A stretch of DNA of 64,000 nucleotides from Acidithiobacillus sp. (lineage in GTDB: Bacteria; Pseudomonadota; Gammaproteobacteria; Acidithiobacillales; Acidithiobacillaceae). Shown in pieces: positions 19,467 to 28,933 of the stretch. The translations under genes were made by a program, and so were the position numbers. The stretch lies in the NCBI RefSeq assembly GCF_023256195.1, contig NZ_JAGDWX010000023.1:839-64838 (forward strand). The letters run 5' to 3'. Position 1 is the first letter of the stretch, and each line of letters begins with the position of its first letter. The notes under the pieces are model-generated. The model was not told the origin of the DNA. It did no database searches and was given only the letters and a program-made list of their open reading frames with translations.

Positions 19467-22157
19467 TCAGTCGCCGTGGGCGGCATCCCAGTTGCTGCCC
19501 ACGCCAAGTCCAACGGTCAGCGGTACGGCCAGCTGCGCCACACCTTCCATCTTCTCCCGCAGCATCGCGCAGGCGGCATCCACGGCTTTTTCCGGGACTT
19601 CCAGGATCAGCTCGTCGTGTACCTGCAGCAGCATCCGACCCTGGCCCTCCTGCGCCTGCAGCGAGGCATCCACGGCAATCATCGCCAGCTTGATGAGGTC
19701 CGCCGCGGTCCCCTGCATGGGGGCATTGATGGCCGCGCGCTCGGCATAATTGCGCCGAGCCGGATTCTGGGAGCGGATTTCCGGCAGGTACAGGCGGCGA
19801 CCGAAGAGGGTCTCCACGTAGCCCTGCCGATGGGCCAGGCGGCGGGTGTTCTCCATGTACTCTCGGACGCCGGGATAGCGCTCGAAATAGCGCTCCATGT
19901 AGGCCTTGGCCTCGGCTTGGCCGACCCCCAGCTGCTGCGCCAGTCCGTAGGGTGTCTGACCATAGATCAGGCCAAAATTGATGGCCTTGGCAGCTCGGCG
20001 CTGATCGGCGTCCACCTGCTCGAGGGGGACCGCGAAGACCTCTGCCGCGGTGGCGCGGTGAATGTCGAGGCCCTGAGCAAAGGCCTCGCGCAGTCCAGTA
20101 TCGCCGGAGAGGTGGGCCATGATGCGCAGCTCGATCTGAGAGTAATCGGCGCTGATGAGCAGGTGGCCCGGTGCGGCGACGAAGGCCTGGCGGATGCGCC
20201 GACCCAGATCGCTGCGGACCGGGATGTTCTGTAGGTTGGGGTCGCTGGACGACAGCCGTCCGGTGGCGGCTACCGCCTGATGGTAATGGGTGTGCACCCG
20301 CCCGGTACGTGCCTGAATCATCTGCGGGAGGGCATCGACGTAGGTGTTCTTGAGTTTGGCGAGACTCCGGTAGTCGAGGATGAGGCGCGGCAGATCGGCC
20401 TGCTTGGCCAGCTCCGCCAGGACGTCCTCGTTGGTAGAGGGCTGGCCGCCCGGCGTTTTCTTGAGGACGGGCAGCTGCATCTTGTCAAAGAGGATGGTCT
20501 GGATCTGCTTGGGGGAGTTCAGGTTGAAGCTCTGTCCGGCCGCCGCGTAGGCCTCGGCCTCGGTTTTGGCCATGCGGGAGCGCAGTTCCTCGCTGAGGCG
20601 TGCCAGCGCATCCACGTCGATGCGCACGCCGGCCCACTCCATGCGCGCCAGAACCTCCACCAGGGGCATCTCGATGTCGCGAAAGACACGGTCCAAGCCC
20701 GCGTGCGCGTGGATCTGTGGCCACATCTGAGCGTCCACGCGCAGACAGACCTCGGCATCTTCGGCGGCGTAGGCCGTGGCGCTGGCGATGTCGACGTCCG
20801 CGAAGCTGCGCGCCTGCCGACCTTTGCCGGCCACCTCTGCGTAGGAGATGTTACGATGCTGCAGGTAGCGCTCGGCGAGGCTGTCCAGATCGTGCGCGGC
20901 CGTGCTGTCCAGCACATAACTCTCCAACAGGGTATCGCGCCTGAGCCCGCGCGGTTGCAAGCCATGGGCCCAGAAAATCTGCCAGTCGAATTTGGCATTC
21001 TGGGCGAGCTTGGCCCGAGTGCCGTCCTCGAGCCAGGGGGCCAGCAGTTCCAGGGCCTCCTGCCGCGGAATCTGCTCGCCCTCCCGGTGTCCCAGGGGTA
21101 CATAGACGGCGCGCACCGTCTCGCCCTCGAACCAGGCCAGGGAGAAGCCCACCAGCTCTGCCGCATGGGGATCGAGGGAACTGGTCTCGGTATCGATGGC
21201 GACGCGATCCACCTGCTGCAGACGGTCTAGAAGTTGCGACAGCTCGGCGCGGTGGACGATGGCACGGTAGTCCTCGCGCCGCACGGGATCATCGCCGTGG
21301 GCCGAGGTGTCCGACTCCGGCGCCGCGGGCAGATCCTTCAGCCACTGCTGGAAACCCAATCGTTCGGCCAGGCGGCGCAGGGCATCGGGGTCGGCTGGCT
21401 TGGCCTCGCTGGGAGGAAGCTCCACATCGCAGCGGATGCGGGCCAGTTCGCGGCTGCGCGGCAGGGTGTCGGCCACGGCCCGAAGGGATTCCCCCACCTT
21501 GCCGCCGATCTCTTGGGCGTGGGCGAGGATCCCGTCCAGGTCGCCGTATTGTTGCAGCCACTTGGCCACGGTCTTGGGCCCGGCACCGGGCACCCCCGGG
21601 ATGTTGTCGACCTTGTCTCCCACCAGCGCCAGGTAGTCGGCGATCTGCTTTGGCTCGACCCCAAAGCGGGCGCGCACCTCGGCCAGATCGGTACGGGTTC
21701 CCTTCATGGTGTCCATCAAGGTGACCTGGTCGTCGACGAGCTGGGTCAGATCCTTGTCGCCGGTGACGATGATGACGGGGGTTTGTGCGGGCGTGGTACG
21801 CGCCAGGGTGCCGATGACGTCGTCTGCCTCGACCCCGGGAACGACCAGCAGCGGCAGCCCCATAGCGCGCACCCAGTCGTGCAGCAACTCTACCTGGGCG
21901 CGCATGTCCTCGGGCATGGGCGGACGCTGCGCCTTGTACTGGTCGAAGAGATCGTCGCGAAAGGTCTTGCCGGGCGCATCGAAGACCACGACGATCTCGC
22001 TCTCTGGGTATTCGCGCTGCAGTCGCCGCAGCATGTTGGCCACGCCCAGGATGGCGCCCGTGGGCAGACCGTCGGGCGCGCGCAGGTCGGGAAGCGCATG
22101 AAAGGCGCGGTACAGAAAGCTCGAGGCATCCACCAGGATGCGCGGCGCAGTGGGCAT
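19467..22157 (-). CDS. polA: DNA polymerase I
   Basis: 5' nuclease domain (ILVDASSFLYRAFHALP), 3'-5' exonuclease motif VAIDTETSSLD, polymerase motifs DYSQIELRIMAHLSGD and LLQVHDELILEVP; 896 aa. Confidence 0.97.
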   Translation of the reverse strand: MPTAPRILVDASSFLYRAFHALPDLRAPDGLPTGAILGVANMLRRLQREYPESEIVVVFDAPGKTFRDDLFDQYKAQRPPMPEDMRAQVELLHDWVRAMGLPLLVVPGVEADDVIGTLARTTPAQTPVIIVTGDKDLTQLVDDQVTLMDTMKGTRTDLAEVRARFGVEPKQIADYLALVGDKVDNIPGVPGAGPKTVAKWLQQYGDLDGILAHAQEIGGKVGESLRAVADTLPRSRELARIRCDVELPPSEAKPADPDALRRLAERLGFQQWLKDLPAAPESDTSAHGDDPVRREDYRAIVHRAELSQLLDRLQQVDRVAIDTETSSLDPHAAELVGFSLAWFEGETVRAVYVPLGHREGEQIPRQEALELLAPWLEDGTRAKLAQNAKFDWQIFWAHGLQPRGLRRDTLLESYVLDSTAAHDLDSLAERYLQHRNISYAEVAGKGRQARSFADVDIASATAYAAEDAEVCLRVDAQMWPQIHAHAGLDRVFRDIEMPLVEVLARMEWAGVRIDVDALARLSEELRSRMAKTEAEAYAAAGQSFNLNSPKQIQTILFDKMQLPVLKKTPGGQPSTNEDVLAELAKQADLPRLILDYRSLAKLKNTYVDALPQMIQARTGRVHTHYHQAVAATGRLSSSDPNLQNIPVRSDLGRRIRQAFVAAPGHLLISADYSQIELRIMAHLSGDTGLREAFAQGLDIHRATAAEVFAVPLEQVDADQRRAAKAINFGLIYGQTPYGLAQQLGVGQAEAKAYMERYFERYPGVREYMENTRRLAHRQGYVETLFGRRLYLPEIRSQNPARRNYAERAAINAPMQGTAADLIKLAMIAVDASLQAQEGQGRMLLQVHDELILEVPEKAVDAACAMLREKMEGVAQLAVPLTVGLGVGSNWDAAHGD

Positions 22158-22204
22158 CGGGACATCTCCTAGAATTTATACCATAATACGGGAAAGGCCC
22201 CTCA

Positions 22205-22942
22205 TTGGACACGGAACTCAGCATGCGCCCTCACCTGGAAACGGAACGTCTGCGCGACGGCGGCGAAAGTCGCCTCACCCGCGAAGCCTGGAAAATCTTC
22301 CAGATCATGGCCGAGTTCGTGCGTGGCTACGAGAAGCTCGCTGCCGTGGAGCCTTGTGTCAGCATCTTCGGCTCCGCCCGCATCGACCCGGAACACCCTT
22401 GGTATCGCAAGACGCAGGAGATTGCTACCAAGCTTTCCAATGCCGGATTTTCCGTCATCAGCGGTGGCGGTCCGGGGGTCATGGAGGCGGCCAACAAGGG
22501 GGCTTTTCGCGGCACCGGCTACAGTATCGGGCTCAACATCGAGCTACCCCATGAGCAGCACAGCAACGCCTATCAGGACATCTCCCTGTCCTTCGAGCAT
22601 TTCTACTCGCGCAAGGTCATGTTCATGAAATATGCCGCGGCCTATGTGGTCATGCCCGGCGGCTTTGGCACCCTGGATGAGCTGGCGGAGTGTCTGACCC
22701 TGGTGCAGACGGGCAAGACCCGGCGCATGCCCATCATCCTGGTGGAATCCAGCTTCTGGAACGGTCTCATCCAGTGGTGGCGAGATGCCATGCTGGCGGC
22801 CGGTACCATCCATGCCGAGGATCTCGACCTCGTCACCGTCATCGACGATGCCGATGCCGTGGTTGCGGCCATCTTCGATCATTACGAAAAGCGCGGTTTT
22901 GCGCCTTCCGCCGCCGAGGCGGAAGCACTGCTCAATCTGTAG
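22205..22942 (+). CDS. LOG family protein (TIGR00730 Rossmann fold)
   Basis: VSIFGSARIDPEHPWY, ISGGGPGVMEAANKGAF, VVMPGGFGTLDELAECLTLVQTGK. Confidence 0.93.
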   Translation: MDTELSMRPHLETERLRDGGESRLTREAWKIFQIMAEFVRGYEKLAAVEPCVSIFGSARIDPEHPWYRKTQEIATKLSNAGFSVISGGGPGVMEAANKGAFRGTGYSIGLNIELPHEQHSNAYQDISLSFEHFYSRKVMFMKYAAAYVVMPGGFGTLDELAECLTLVQTGKTRRMPIILVESSFWNGLIQWWRDAMLAAGTIHAEDLDLVTVIDDADAVVAAIFDHYEKRGFAPSAAEAEALLNL

Positions 22943-22958
22943 GCGCGAGGAATTGTCC

Positions 22959-23300
22959 ATGAAACGCATCCTGTGGTCCCTACTCATCGCCGGCTTGACG
23001 GTTGTCAGCGGTAGTTCCTGGGCGGCGGAAAGTGCTGCCGAAAACATTCACAAGCTGGACCTGCCCAAGCTCGCGCCATCGGCCAAGACAGGGCCCGAAG
23101 CCAAGCTCAAGGTGCCCAAAGGCTCCCAGATCGAGGAGTACAAGGTCAACGGACGGGTGTACATGGTCAAGGTCATCCCGCCCAAGCCCTTCCCGCCCTA
23201 CTACCTGGTGGACAAGAGCGGCAGTGGCGAATTCACCCAGGTACCGCAGAAGGATATCAACGACCTCAGTGTGCCCCATTGGGTCATCTTTCGCTGGTGA
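22959..23300 (+). CDS. DUF2782-like exported protein
   Basis: MKRILWSLLIAGLTVVSGSSWAAES signal peptide; GSQIEEYKVNGRVYMVKVIPPKPFPPYYLVD; sits between LOG and thrB. Confidence 0.75.
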   Translation: MKRILWSLLIAGLTVVSGSSWAAESAAENIHKLDLPKLAPSAKTGPEAKLKVPKGSQIEEYKVNGRVYMVKVIPPKPFPPYYLVDKSGSGEFTQVPQKDINDLSVPHWVIFRW

Positions 23301-23332
23301 GGCGCTGAAACCACTCGGATCCCTGGGGTTCT

Positions 23333-24265
23333 ATGTCCGTTTACACCGACGTTTCTGCGCCGGCCTTGGCCGAATTTCTGTCCCACTATGACCTTGGGCA
23401 GGCCAGCTCACTGGAGGGCATCGGCGCGGGTACGGAAAACAGCAATTTCTTCCTGCAGACTGCTTCTGGTCGCTATGTCCTGACCCTCTTCGAGCGTCTG
23501 CCCGCGGACGAGATCCCCTACTACTTGCACGTGACGGAATGGCTCAGCCGGCGGGGCATTCCCTGTCCGGCGCCGATACACGCGCGCGACGGTACGATTC
23601 TACGGCCGCTCTGTGGCAAGCCGGCGGCCATCGTCCAGTGTCTGCCGGGCAGCTCCATCGTCCAGCGCCGCCCCAGCGAGGATGAGGTGGCGGCCGCGGG
23701 GGCACTGCTGGCCCGGATGCACCTGGCCGGCGCCGATTTCTCCGAGCGTCACCCCAATCCCGCGGGATTTTTCTGGTGCCAGCAGACCGCACGTCGCCTC
23801 AGCCCCAAGCTCAGTCCGGAGGAGCGCGCCCTTCTGGTGGAAGAACTGGAGGCGCAGAAGGGCTGGCCGCGGGACCAGGTCCCCGGGGGGGTCATCCACG
23901 CCGACCTTTTCCCCGATAACGTCCTGTTTCAGGACGGGGCCATATCCGGGGTCATCGATTTCTATTACGCCGGCGATGACGCCTGGCTCTACGATCTGGC
24001 AATCCTGGCCAATGCCTGGTGCTCCCTCGGCGATGGCAGCCTGGACAAGCATCGGGCCGCCACGCTCTGGAGCGCCTACTCCACGGTCCGGCCCATCGAA
24101 CGCCGGGAGCACGGTTTGTGGTTTCCCTATATGCGTGCAGCCGCCCTGCGTTTTTGGTTGCTGCGCCTGGAGGCGGGCCATTTCCCGCGCCCAGGTGCCA
24201 TGACGGAGTGCCGCGACCCCGAGGAGTATCGGCGCATCCTGCTGCGCCGGCGCGAATTCTGCTGA
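23333..24265 (+). CDS. thrB: Homoserine kinase (ThrB2/APH-fold type)
   Basis: MSVYTDVSAPALAEFLSHYDLGQASSLEGIGAGTENSNFFLQTASGRYVLTLFE; GGVIHADLFPDNVLFQDGAISGVIDFYYAGDD. Confidence 0.93.
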   Translation: MSVYTDVSAPALAEFLSHYDLGQASSLEGIGAGTENSNFFLQTASGRYVLTLFERLPADEIPYYLHVTEWLSRRGIPCPAPIHARDGTILRPLCGKPAAIVQCLPGSSIVQRRPSEDEVAAAGALLARMHLAGADFSERHPNPAGFFWCQQTARRLSPKLSPEERALLVEELEAQKGWPRDQVPGGVIHADLFPDNVLFQDGAISGVIDFYYAGDDAWLYDLAILANAWCSLGDGSLDKHRAATLWSAYSTVRPIERREHGLWFPYMRAAALRFWLLRLEAGHFPRPGAMTECRDPEEYRRILLRRREFC

Positions 24266-24299
24266 GCCGGCGCTGCGCCATTCCGGCGGGCACCAAGGT

Positions 24300-24611
24300 T
24301 CAGGAACGCGGAGGGCGCGACCAGTAGCCCGCCAGGAAAAGGGCCACACCAAAGAGTAGACCCTCCCCCGCCGGCAAGGACCAGTCGGCCGGATGATGGC
24401 CGCTCAGAATGGAGGCGAAGAGGGCCAGGGCAGCGACGATGAGCAATAGGCCGAGGCGTTCCACGGCGAGGGCAAAGCGGCGCGTGTCGATACGCTGCAG
24501 CCAAGGCCACAGACCCGTGCGCGCGAGAAACTGACGCGTCTCGCGGGGGAACAGAACGGCCAGGATGATGGCGCAGGCCAGGAGCGTGTTTGCCAGATAG
24601 AGCCAGATCAT
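24300..24611 (-). CDS. Small hydrophobic membrane protein
   Basis: MIWLYLANTLLACAIILAVLFPRETRQFL...; three hydrophobic segments. Confidence 0.55.
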   Translation of the reverse strand: MIWLYLANTLLACAIILAVLFPRETRQFLARTGLWPWLQRIDTRRFALAVERLGLLLIVAALALFASILSGHHPADWSLPAGEGLLFGVALFLAGYWSRPPRS

Positions 24612-24739
24612 GCGCTTTGGAAATTCCGATTCCAGAATCCTTTTATAGCGCGGGCCAGGCTCCCTGCCAAGTCTGTGGCAGAATACGTGGCGCCGGCGAC
24701 TGGAGTCGGCGCTAGCGAACGGACGACACACATCGGGGA

Positions 24740-25345
24740 GTGTACATGGCGGAAAACGACGGGCATTCGGGAGTGGTGACGGCCAGTAGCTGGCCCCAGG
24801 AGGCCCGTTGGCTGCATGCGGGCATCGCCGTAGGTGTCACCTGGCAGATCTGGTCGTCGCTCTGGATGACGCCGCAGTGGGAGCGCGCCGACTATGGCAG
24901 TCTTGGCGGCCTGCTCTTCAATGCCCATGCTTGGATCGGCTTGATGACGGCACTCTTCATCCTCTGGCAATGGCTGTGGATTGCAAGCGACCGCCGCATC
25001 CGGCGCCAGTTCTTTCCATGGCGTGGCCCCTGGCAGCCGGTGCTCGCCGACCTCAAGGCCCTGGCGCGCGGATGTCTGCCCGCCGGCGGGCCGCGCCCGG
25101 GCCTGGCGGCACTGGTGCACGGCCTGGGTCTTTTGGCCATCACTTGGATGGCCGCCACCGGTTCTGCCATCTACTTTTTTCTGCCTCAGGGTGGTGCCTT
25201 GCCGGGGCCTGCCCTGGATACCCTCGTGCCCCTGCACAAACTGGGCAATCTGGTGGTCTGGATCTACTGGTGCGGGCACGTCGCCATGACGCTGCTCCAC
25301 GCGCTGCGTCGTCATGCCATCTGGGGCATCTTCCGGCTCTGGTGA
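24740..25345 (+). CDS. Cytochrome b561-family di-haem membrane protein
   Basis: Four TM-like segments with His residues in RWLHAGIAVG, FNAHAWIGLMTALF, LVHGLGLLAITW, LHKLGNLVVWIYWCGHVAMTLLHAL. Confidence 0.8.
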   Translation: MYMAENDGHSGVVTASSWPQEARWLHAGIAVGVTWQIWSSLWMTPQWERADYGSLGGLLFNAHAWIGLMTALFILWQWLWIASDRRIRRQFFPWRGPWQPVLADLKALARGCLPAGGPRPGLAALVHGLGLLAITWMAATGSAIYFFLPQGGALPGPALDTLVPLHKLGNLVVWIYWCGHVAMTLLHALRRHAIWGIFRLW

Positions 25346-25400
25346 CTGGCGCGGGGGTGAGGCTTTTCGCTATAGTCGCGCCGATGAACAGGAGTCCAGC

Positions 25401-26792
25401 ATGACCGAGAAACTCTGGGGTGGTCGCTTTGCCGCGGCAACCGATGCCCTCGTCGAGCACTTCACCGCCTCCATATCCACCGATCGACGGCTCTTTCGCG
25501 AGGACATTCAGGCATCCGTCGCCCATGCGCGCATGCTCGGACGGGTCGGTGTGCTGACCGCGGCCGAGGCGGATGTCATTGTCCACGGTCTGCGCCGAAT
25601 CGAGGGCGAAATCGCCGACGAGACCCTGCCCTTTACGGATCGGCTGGAAGACATCCACATGCACGTAGAGAGCCGTCTCATCGAGCTCATCGGCGATGTG
25701 GGCAAGAAGCTGCACACCGGACGCTCCCGCAACGATCAGGTGGCCACGGACATGCGCCTCTACACCCGCGGCGCCATCGATCGCCTGCGTGCCCTGCTGC
25801 ACGCCCTGCAGGGGGTCTTCGTAGATCTCGCCGAGCGCGAGGCCGAAACCATCCTCCCCGGCCTGACCCACCTCCAGGTAGCCCAGCCCATTACCTTTGG
25901 CCACCACTGCATGGCCTATGTGGAGATGTTCCGGCGTGACAGTGATCGCCTCGCCGACGCACGCCGGCGGGTCAACGTTCTGCCTCTGGGCTCCGCCGCC
26001 CTGGCCGGTACCACCTTCCCCATCGATCGCTGGGACGTGGCGCGGCAGCTGGGTTTCGATCATCTCGCCGAGAACAGTCTCGACGCCGTGTCCGACCGCG
26101 ATTTTCTGCTGGAGGTAGCGGCGGACCTGGGCATCCTGGCGGTACACCTGTCGCGTTTGGCGGAAGAGCTGGTCTACTGGATGTCCACCACCGTGGCCTT
26201 CATCGACCTGCCCGATGCCTTTTGCACCGGCTCGAGCATCATGCCGCAGAAGAAGAATCCCGATGTGGCCGAGCTGATCCGCGGCAAAAGTGGCAAGGTG
26301 ATGGGGCAGCTGGTAGCTCTGTTGATACTCATGAAAGCCCAGGCACTGGCCTACAATCGCGACAACCAGGAGGACAAGGCGATCTTTTTCACGGCCTTGG
26401 ACGAGGTGGAAATGAGCTTGAGTCTGCTGGTACGCATGCTGCCGGGCCTGCAGACGCGACCGGAGCGCATGCGGGCGGCGGCGCTGGAAGGCTTTGCCAC
26501 GGCCACGGACCTTGCCGATCATCTGGTGCGGCGCGGCATACCCTTTCGCGATGCCCACGCCGTGGTGGGTCGTGCGGTGCGTTTGGCGCAGGAGCGTGGC
26601 CTGAGTCTGGAGCAGTTGTCCCTGGCGCAGCTGCAGGAAATCTCGCCAGCCATCGACGCGGCTGCTCTGGAGGTGCTGAGCCTGGAGGGCTCCGTCGCCG
26701 CTCGCAACCACCCGGGAGGCACGGCACCGGCACAGGTGCGCGCGGCCATTGCCCGAGCGCGGCAGCGCCTGGCTCAGGAGGCGCGGGAATGA
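25401..26792 (+). CDS. argH: Argininosuccinate lyase
   Basis: MTEKLWGGRFAAATDALVEHFTAS; GSSIMPQKKNPDVAELIRGKSGKV signature; 463 aa. Confidence 0.97.
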   Translation: MTEKLWGGRFAAATDALVEHFTASISTDRRLFREDIQASVAHARMLGRVGVLTAAEADVIVHGLRRIEGEIADETLPFTDRLEDIHMHVESRLIELIGDVGKKLHTGRSRNDQVATDMRLYTRGAIDRLRALLHALQGVFVDLAEREAETILPGLTHLQVAQPITFGHHCMAYVEMFRRDSDRLADARRRVNVLPLGSAALAGTTFPIDRWDVARQLGFDHLAENSLDAVSDRDFLLEVAADLGILAVHLSRLAEELVYWMSTTVAFIDLPDAFCTGSSIMPQKKNPDVAELIRGKSGKVMGQLVALLILMKAQALAYNRDNQEDKAIFFTALDEVEMSLSLLVRMLPGLQTRPERMRAAALEGFATATDLADHLVRRGIPFRDAHAVVGRAVRLAQERGLSLEQLSLAQLQEISPAIDAAALEVLSLEGSVAARNHPGGTAPAQVRAAIARARQRLAQEARE

Positions 26793-26944
26793 GTCGCGAC
26801 ATGCCTTATCTGCGTTACCTGGTGCTGCTCGGCCTGTTGATGGGGCTCGCCGGCTGTGGCCGCAAGACTCCCCTGCAGCTGCCGCCGACGCCAAGCCCGC
26901 AGGCCAGCCACCCGGCGCCCGGCAGCCACCCGGCAGCCTCGTGA
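26789..26944 (+). CDS. lptM: Small lipoprotein, LptM/YifL-like
   Basis: MSRDMPYLRYLVLLGLLMGLAGCGRKTPLQLPPTPSPQ; lipobox LAGC then GRKTPL; ATGA overlap with argH and immediately upstream of lysA. Confidence 0.8.
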   Translation: MSRDMPYLRYLVLLGLLMGLAGCGRKTPLQLPPTPSPQASHPAPGSHPAAS

Positions 26945-28191
26945 ACACGCCCTTTCACTATCGGGGAGACCAGCTCTACGTCGAGGATCTGCCCTTGGCA
27001 GAACTCGCCGAGCGCTTTGCTACCCCTAGCTACGTCTACTCCGAAAGCTATTTACGCCAGCGCTATCAGGCCTTCAGCCACGCCCTGGGACCGGAGACGA
27101 TGCTCTGTTACGCGGTGAAGGCCAACTCGAATCTCAGCATCCTCCACCGCTTGGCGACTCTGGGTGCCGGGTTCGACATTGTCTCGGGGGGTGAGCTTGC
27201 GCGCGTACTGCGCGCCGGGGGCGACGCCGCGCGCGTGGTATTTTCCGGTGTCGGAAAAAGTCGGGACGAGCTCCGGCGGGCACTGGAGGCAGGGATCCAC
27301 TGCATCAACGTGGAGTCGCCGGCGGAGCTCGCCCGCATCGAGCAGGTGGCAGCGGAACTGGGCTGTCGTGCACCCATCGCCCTGCGCGTCAATCCCGACG
27401 TCGAGGCTGGAGCGCATCCTTACATTGCCACGGGTCTGCGGGAGACGAAATTCGGCATTCCCATGGCTGAAGCTCCAGAACTGTATGCGCGCGCAGCCCG
27501 CAGCCCGCAGCTGCGCGTTCTCGGTGTTGCCTGTCACATCGGCTCACAGCTTCTGGATCTGGCCCCCATCGGCGAGGCGGCACAGCGCGTGCTGCGCCTT
27601 TACGAAACATTGGTACAGCGCGGCATTCACCTGGAGCATCTGGATCTCGGCGGTGGCGTCGGCATCCGCTATCGCGACGAGCAGGCGCCCACGCCTGCGG
27701 ATTACGCGGCTACCCTGGATGCGGCCCTCGGGGGGCTGCCCGTGCGTCGGGTGGTGGAGCTGGGACGGGCCTTGGTGGGTAATGCCGGCGCGCTTCTGAC
27801 CCGCGTCGAATATCGCAAGTACAACGGTAGCCGGGCCTTCTGCGTGGTCGACGCGGCCATGAACGACCTCCTGCGTCCCAGTCTCTACGGTGCCTGGCAC
27901 GAGATCTGGCCGCTCGAGCGCCGTTCGGGGCCGGAAGAACCCATGGACGTAGTGGGTCCCGTCTGCGAGAGTGGCGACTTTTTTGCCAAGGCGAGGCCCC
28001 TGCCTGGGGATCTTCGCGAGGGCGATGTTCTTGCCATCCTCGGTGCCGGTGCCTACGGCTTTGCCATGAGCAGTCAGTACAACAGCCGGCCGCGGGCGGC
28101 GGAGATCCTGGTGCACGGTGCCGAAGCCCGGGTCATCCGGCGCCGCGAGACCCTTGGCGAATTGTGGGCGGCCGAGGAGCCCTGCAGCTAG
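26941..28191 (+). CDS. lysA: Diaminopimelate decarboxylase
   Basis: GTG start overlapping lptM; CYAVKANSNLSILHRLATLGAGFDIVSGGEL; HIGSQLLDLAP; GPVCESGDFFAKAR. Confidence 0.95.
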   Translation: MNTPFHYRGDQLYVEDLPLAELAERFATPSYVYSESYLRQRYQAFSHALGPETMLCYAVKANSNLSILHRLATLGAGFDIVSGGELARVLRAGGDAARVVFSGVGKSRDELRRALEAGIHCINVESPAELARIEQVAAELGCRAPIALRVNPDVEAGAHPYIATGLRETKFGIPMAEAPELYARAARSPQLRVLGVACHIGSQLLDLAPIGEAAQRVLRLYETLVQRGIHLEHLDLGGGVGIRYRDEQAPTPADYAATLDAALGGLPVRRVVELGRALVGNAGALLTRVEYRKYNGSRAFCVVDAAMNDLLRPSLYGAWHEIWPLERRSGPEEPMDVVGPVCESGDFFAKARPLPGDLREGDVLAILGAGAYGFAMSSQYNSRPRAAEILVHGAEARVIRRRETLGELWAAEEPCS

Positions 28192-28234
28192 AACCGTCCA
28201 GGCCCCAGTAGCAAAATCTGCCCTCGCCACGCCC

Positions 28235-28262
28235 TTGCATCGCGGCGCAGAAAGTGTATAGT
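28235..28262 (+). promoter_or_regulatory. Sigma70-like promoter upstream of speD
   Basis: TTGCAT (28235-28240), 16 nt spacer, TATAGT (28257-28262); implies about a 160 nt 5' UTR. Confidence 0.55.
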
Positions 28263-28377
28263 GGGCCGCTCTGTTTCCACGGCACCGAAAGCAGCTACAA
28301 GGGGGTCAGTCCTTAAAAGACTGGGAGCGATTAGACGGTTCCAGCAAGGTAGGGCATAAAACCACGTACTGTCTGGG

Positions 28378-28428
28378 GGTGCACGGGAGCTGCTTCTTAA
28401 CCTTTTTTTGCTAGTTAGGGGGGGCACC
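28378..28428 (+). promoter_or_regulatory. Predicted RNA stem in the speD leader overlapping the Shine-Dalgarno
   Basis: GGTGC (28378-28382) pairs with GCACC (28424-28428); CTTAAC (28396-28401) pairs with GTTAGG (28414-28419). The purine tract AGGGGGGG just upstream of ATG 28430 lies inside the structure. Confidence 0.45.
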
Positions 28429-28429
28429 G

Positions 28430-28831
28430 ATGCGCTCATTGGGACATCAAATCGTCGCGGACTTCTACGGATGCGACAGCAGTACCTTGTCGGATGTTGA
28501 GTTCGTCACAGATGCCATGCTGGAGGCCGCTCGGCGGGCCAATTGCACCATCGTGACGCAGACCTTTCACCATTTTTCACCCTACGGGGTGAGTGGCGCC
28601 GTCATCGTCGCCGAATCCCATCTGGCCATTCATACCTGGCCGGAGTACGGTTATGCCGCAGTGGACGTCTTTACCTGCGGTGACGTGATACAGCCGGAGG
28701 ATGCCCTGAGTTTCCTCAAGGAAGCCTTCGGCGCCGCGCAGGTCTCCACCATGGAGATGAAGCGTGGGCAAGTGGAAATGATGGGCGTTCCGGCCCACGA
28801 GCTGCGGGTCAAGCCGCAACTCTGCGCCTGA
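28430..28831 (+). CDS. speD: S-adenosylmethionine decarboxylase proenzyme
   Basis: LGHQIVADFYGCDSSTLSD; ESHLAIHTWPEYGYAAVDVFTCGD with pyruvoyl-forming Ser. Confidence 0.95.
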   Translation: MRSLGHQIVADFYGCDSSTLSDVEFVTDAMLEAARRANCTIVTQTFHHFSPYGVSGAVIVAESHLAIHTWPEYGYAAVDVFTCGDVIQPEDALSFLKEAFGAAQVSTMEMKRGQVEMMGVPAHELRVKPQLCA

Positions 28832-28853
28832 TCTTTCCCGCAGTGCCAGTCCA

Positions 28854-28884
28854 GGCGGTCCCGAGCGGGCCGCCTTTTCTTTTT
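28854..28884 (+). terminator. Intrinsic terminator between speD and speE
   Basis: GGCGGTCC-CGAGC-GGGCCGCC stem-loop (8 bp, one G-U) followed by TTTTCTTTTT. Confidence 0.85.
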
Positions 28885-28933
28885 CCCAGAGGCTGCGCAC
28901 AATCGTTGCCACCCGCCACGTTGAGGAGTCACC

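Noticed and set aside
25140-26948. 602-aa minus-strand ORF
   Set aside because: Antisense shadow of argH.
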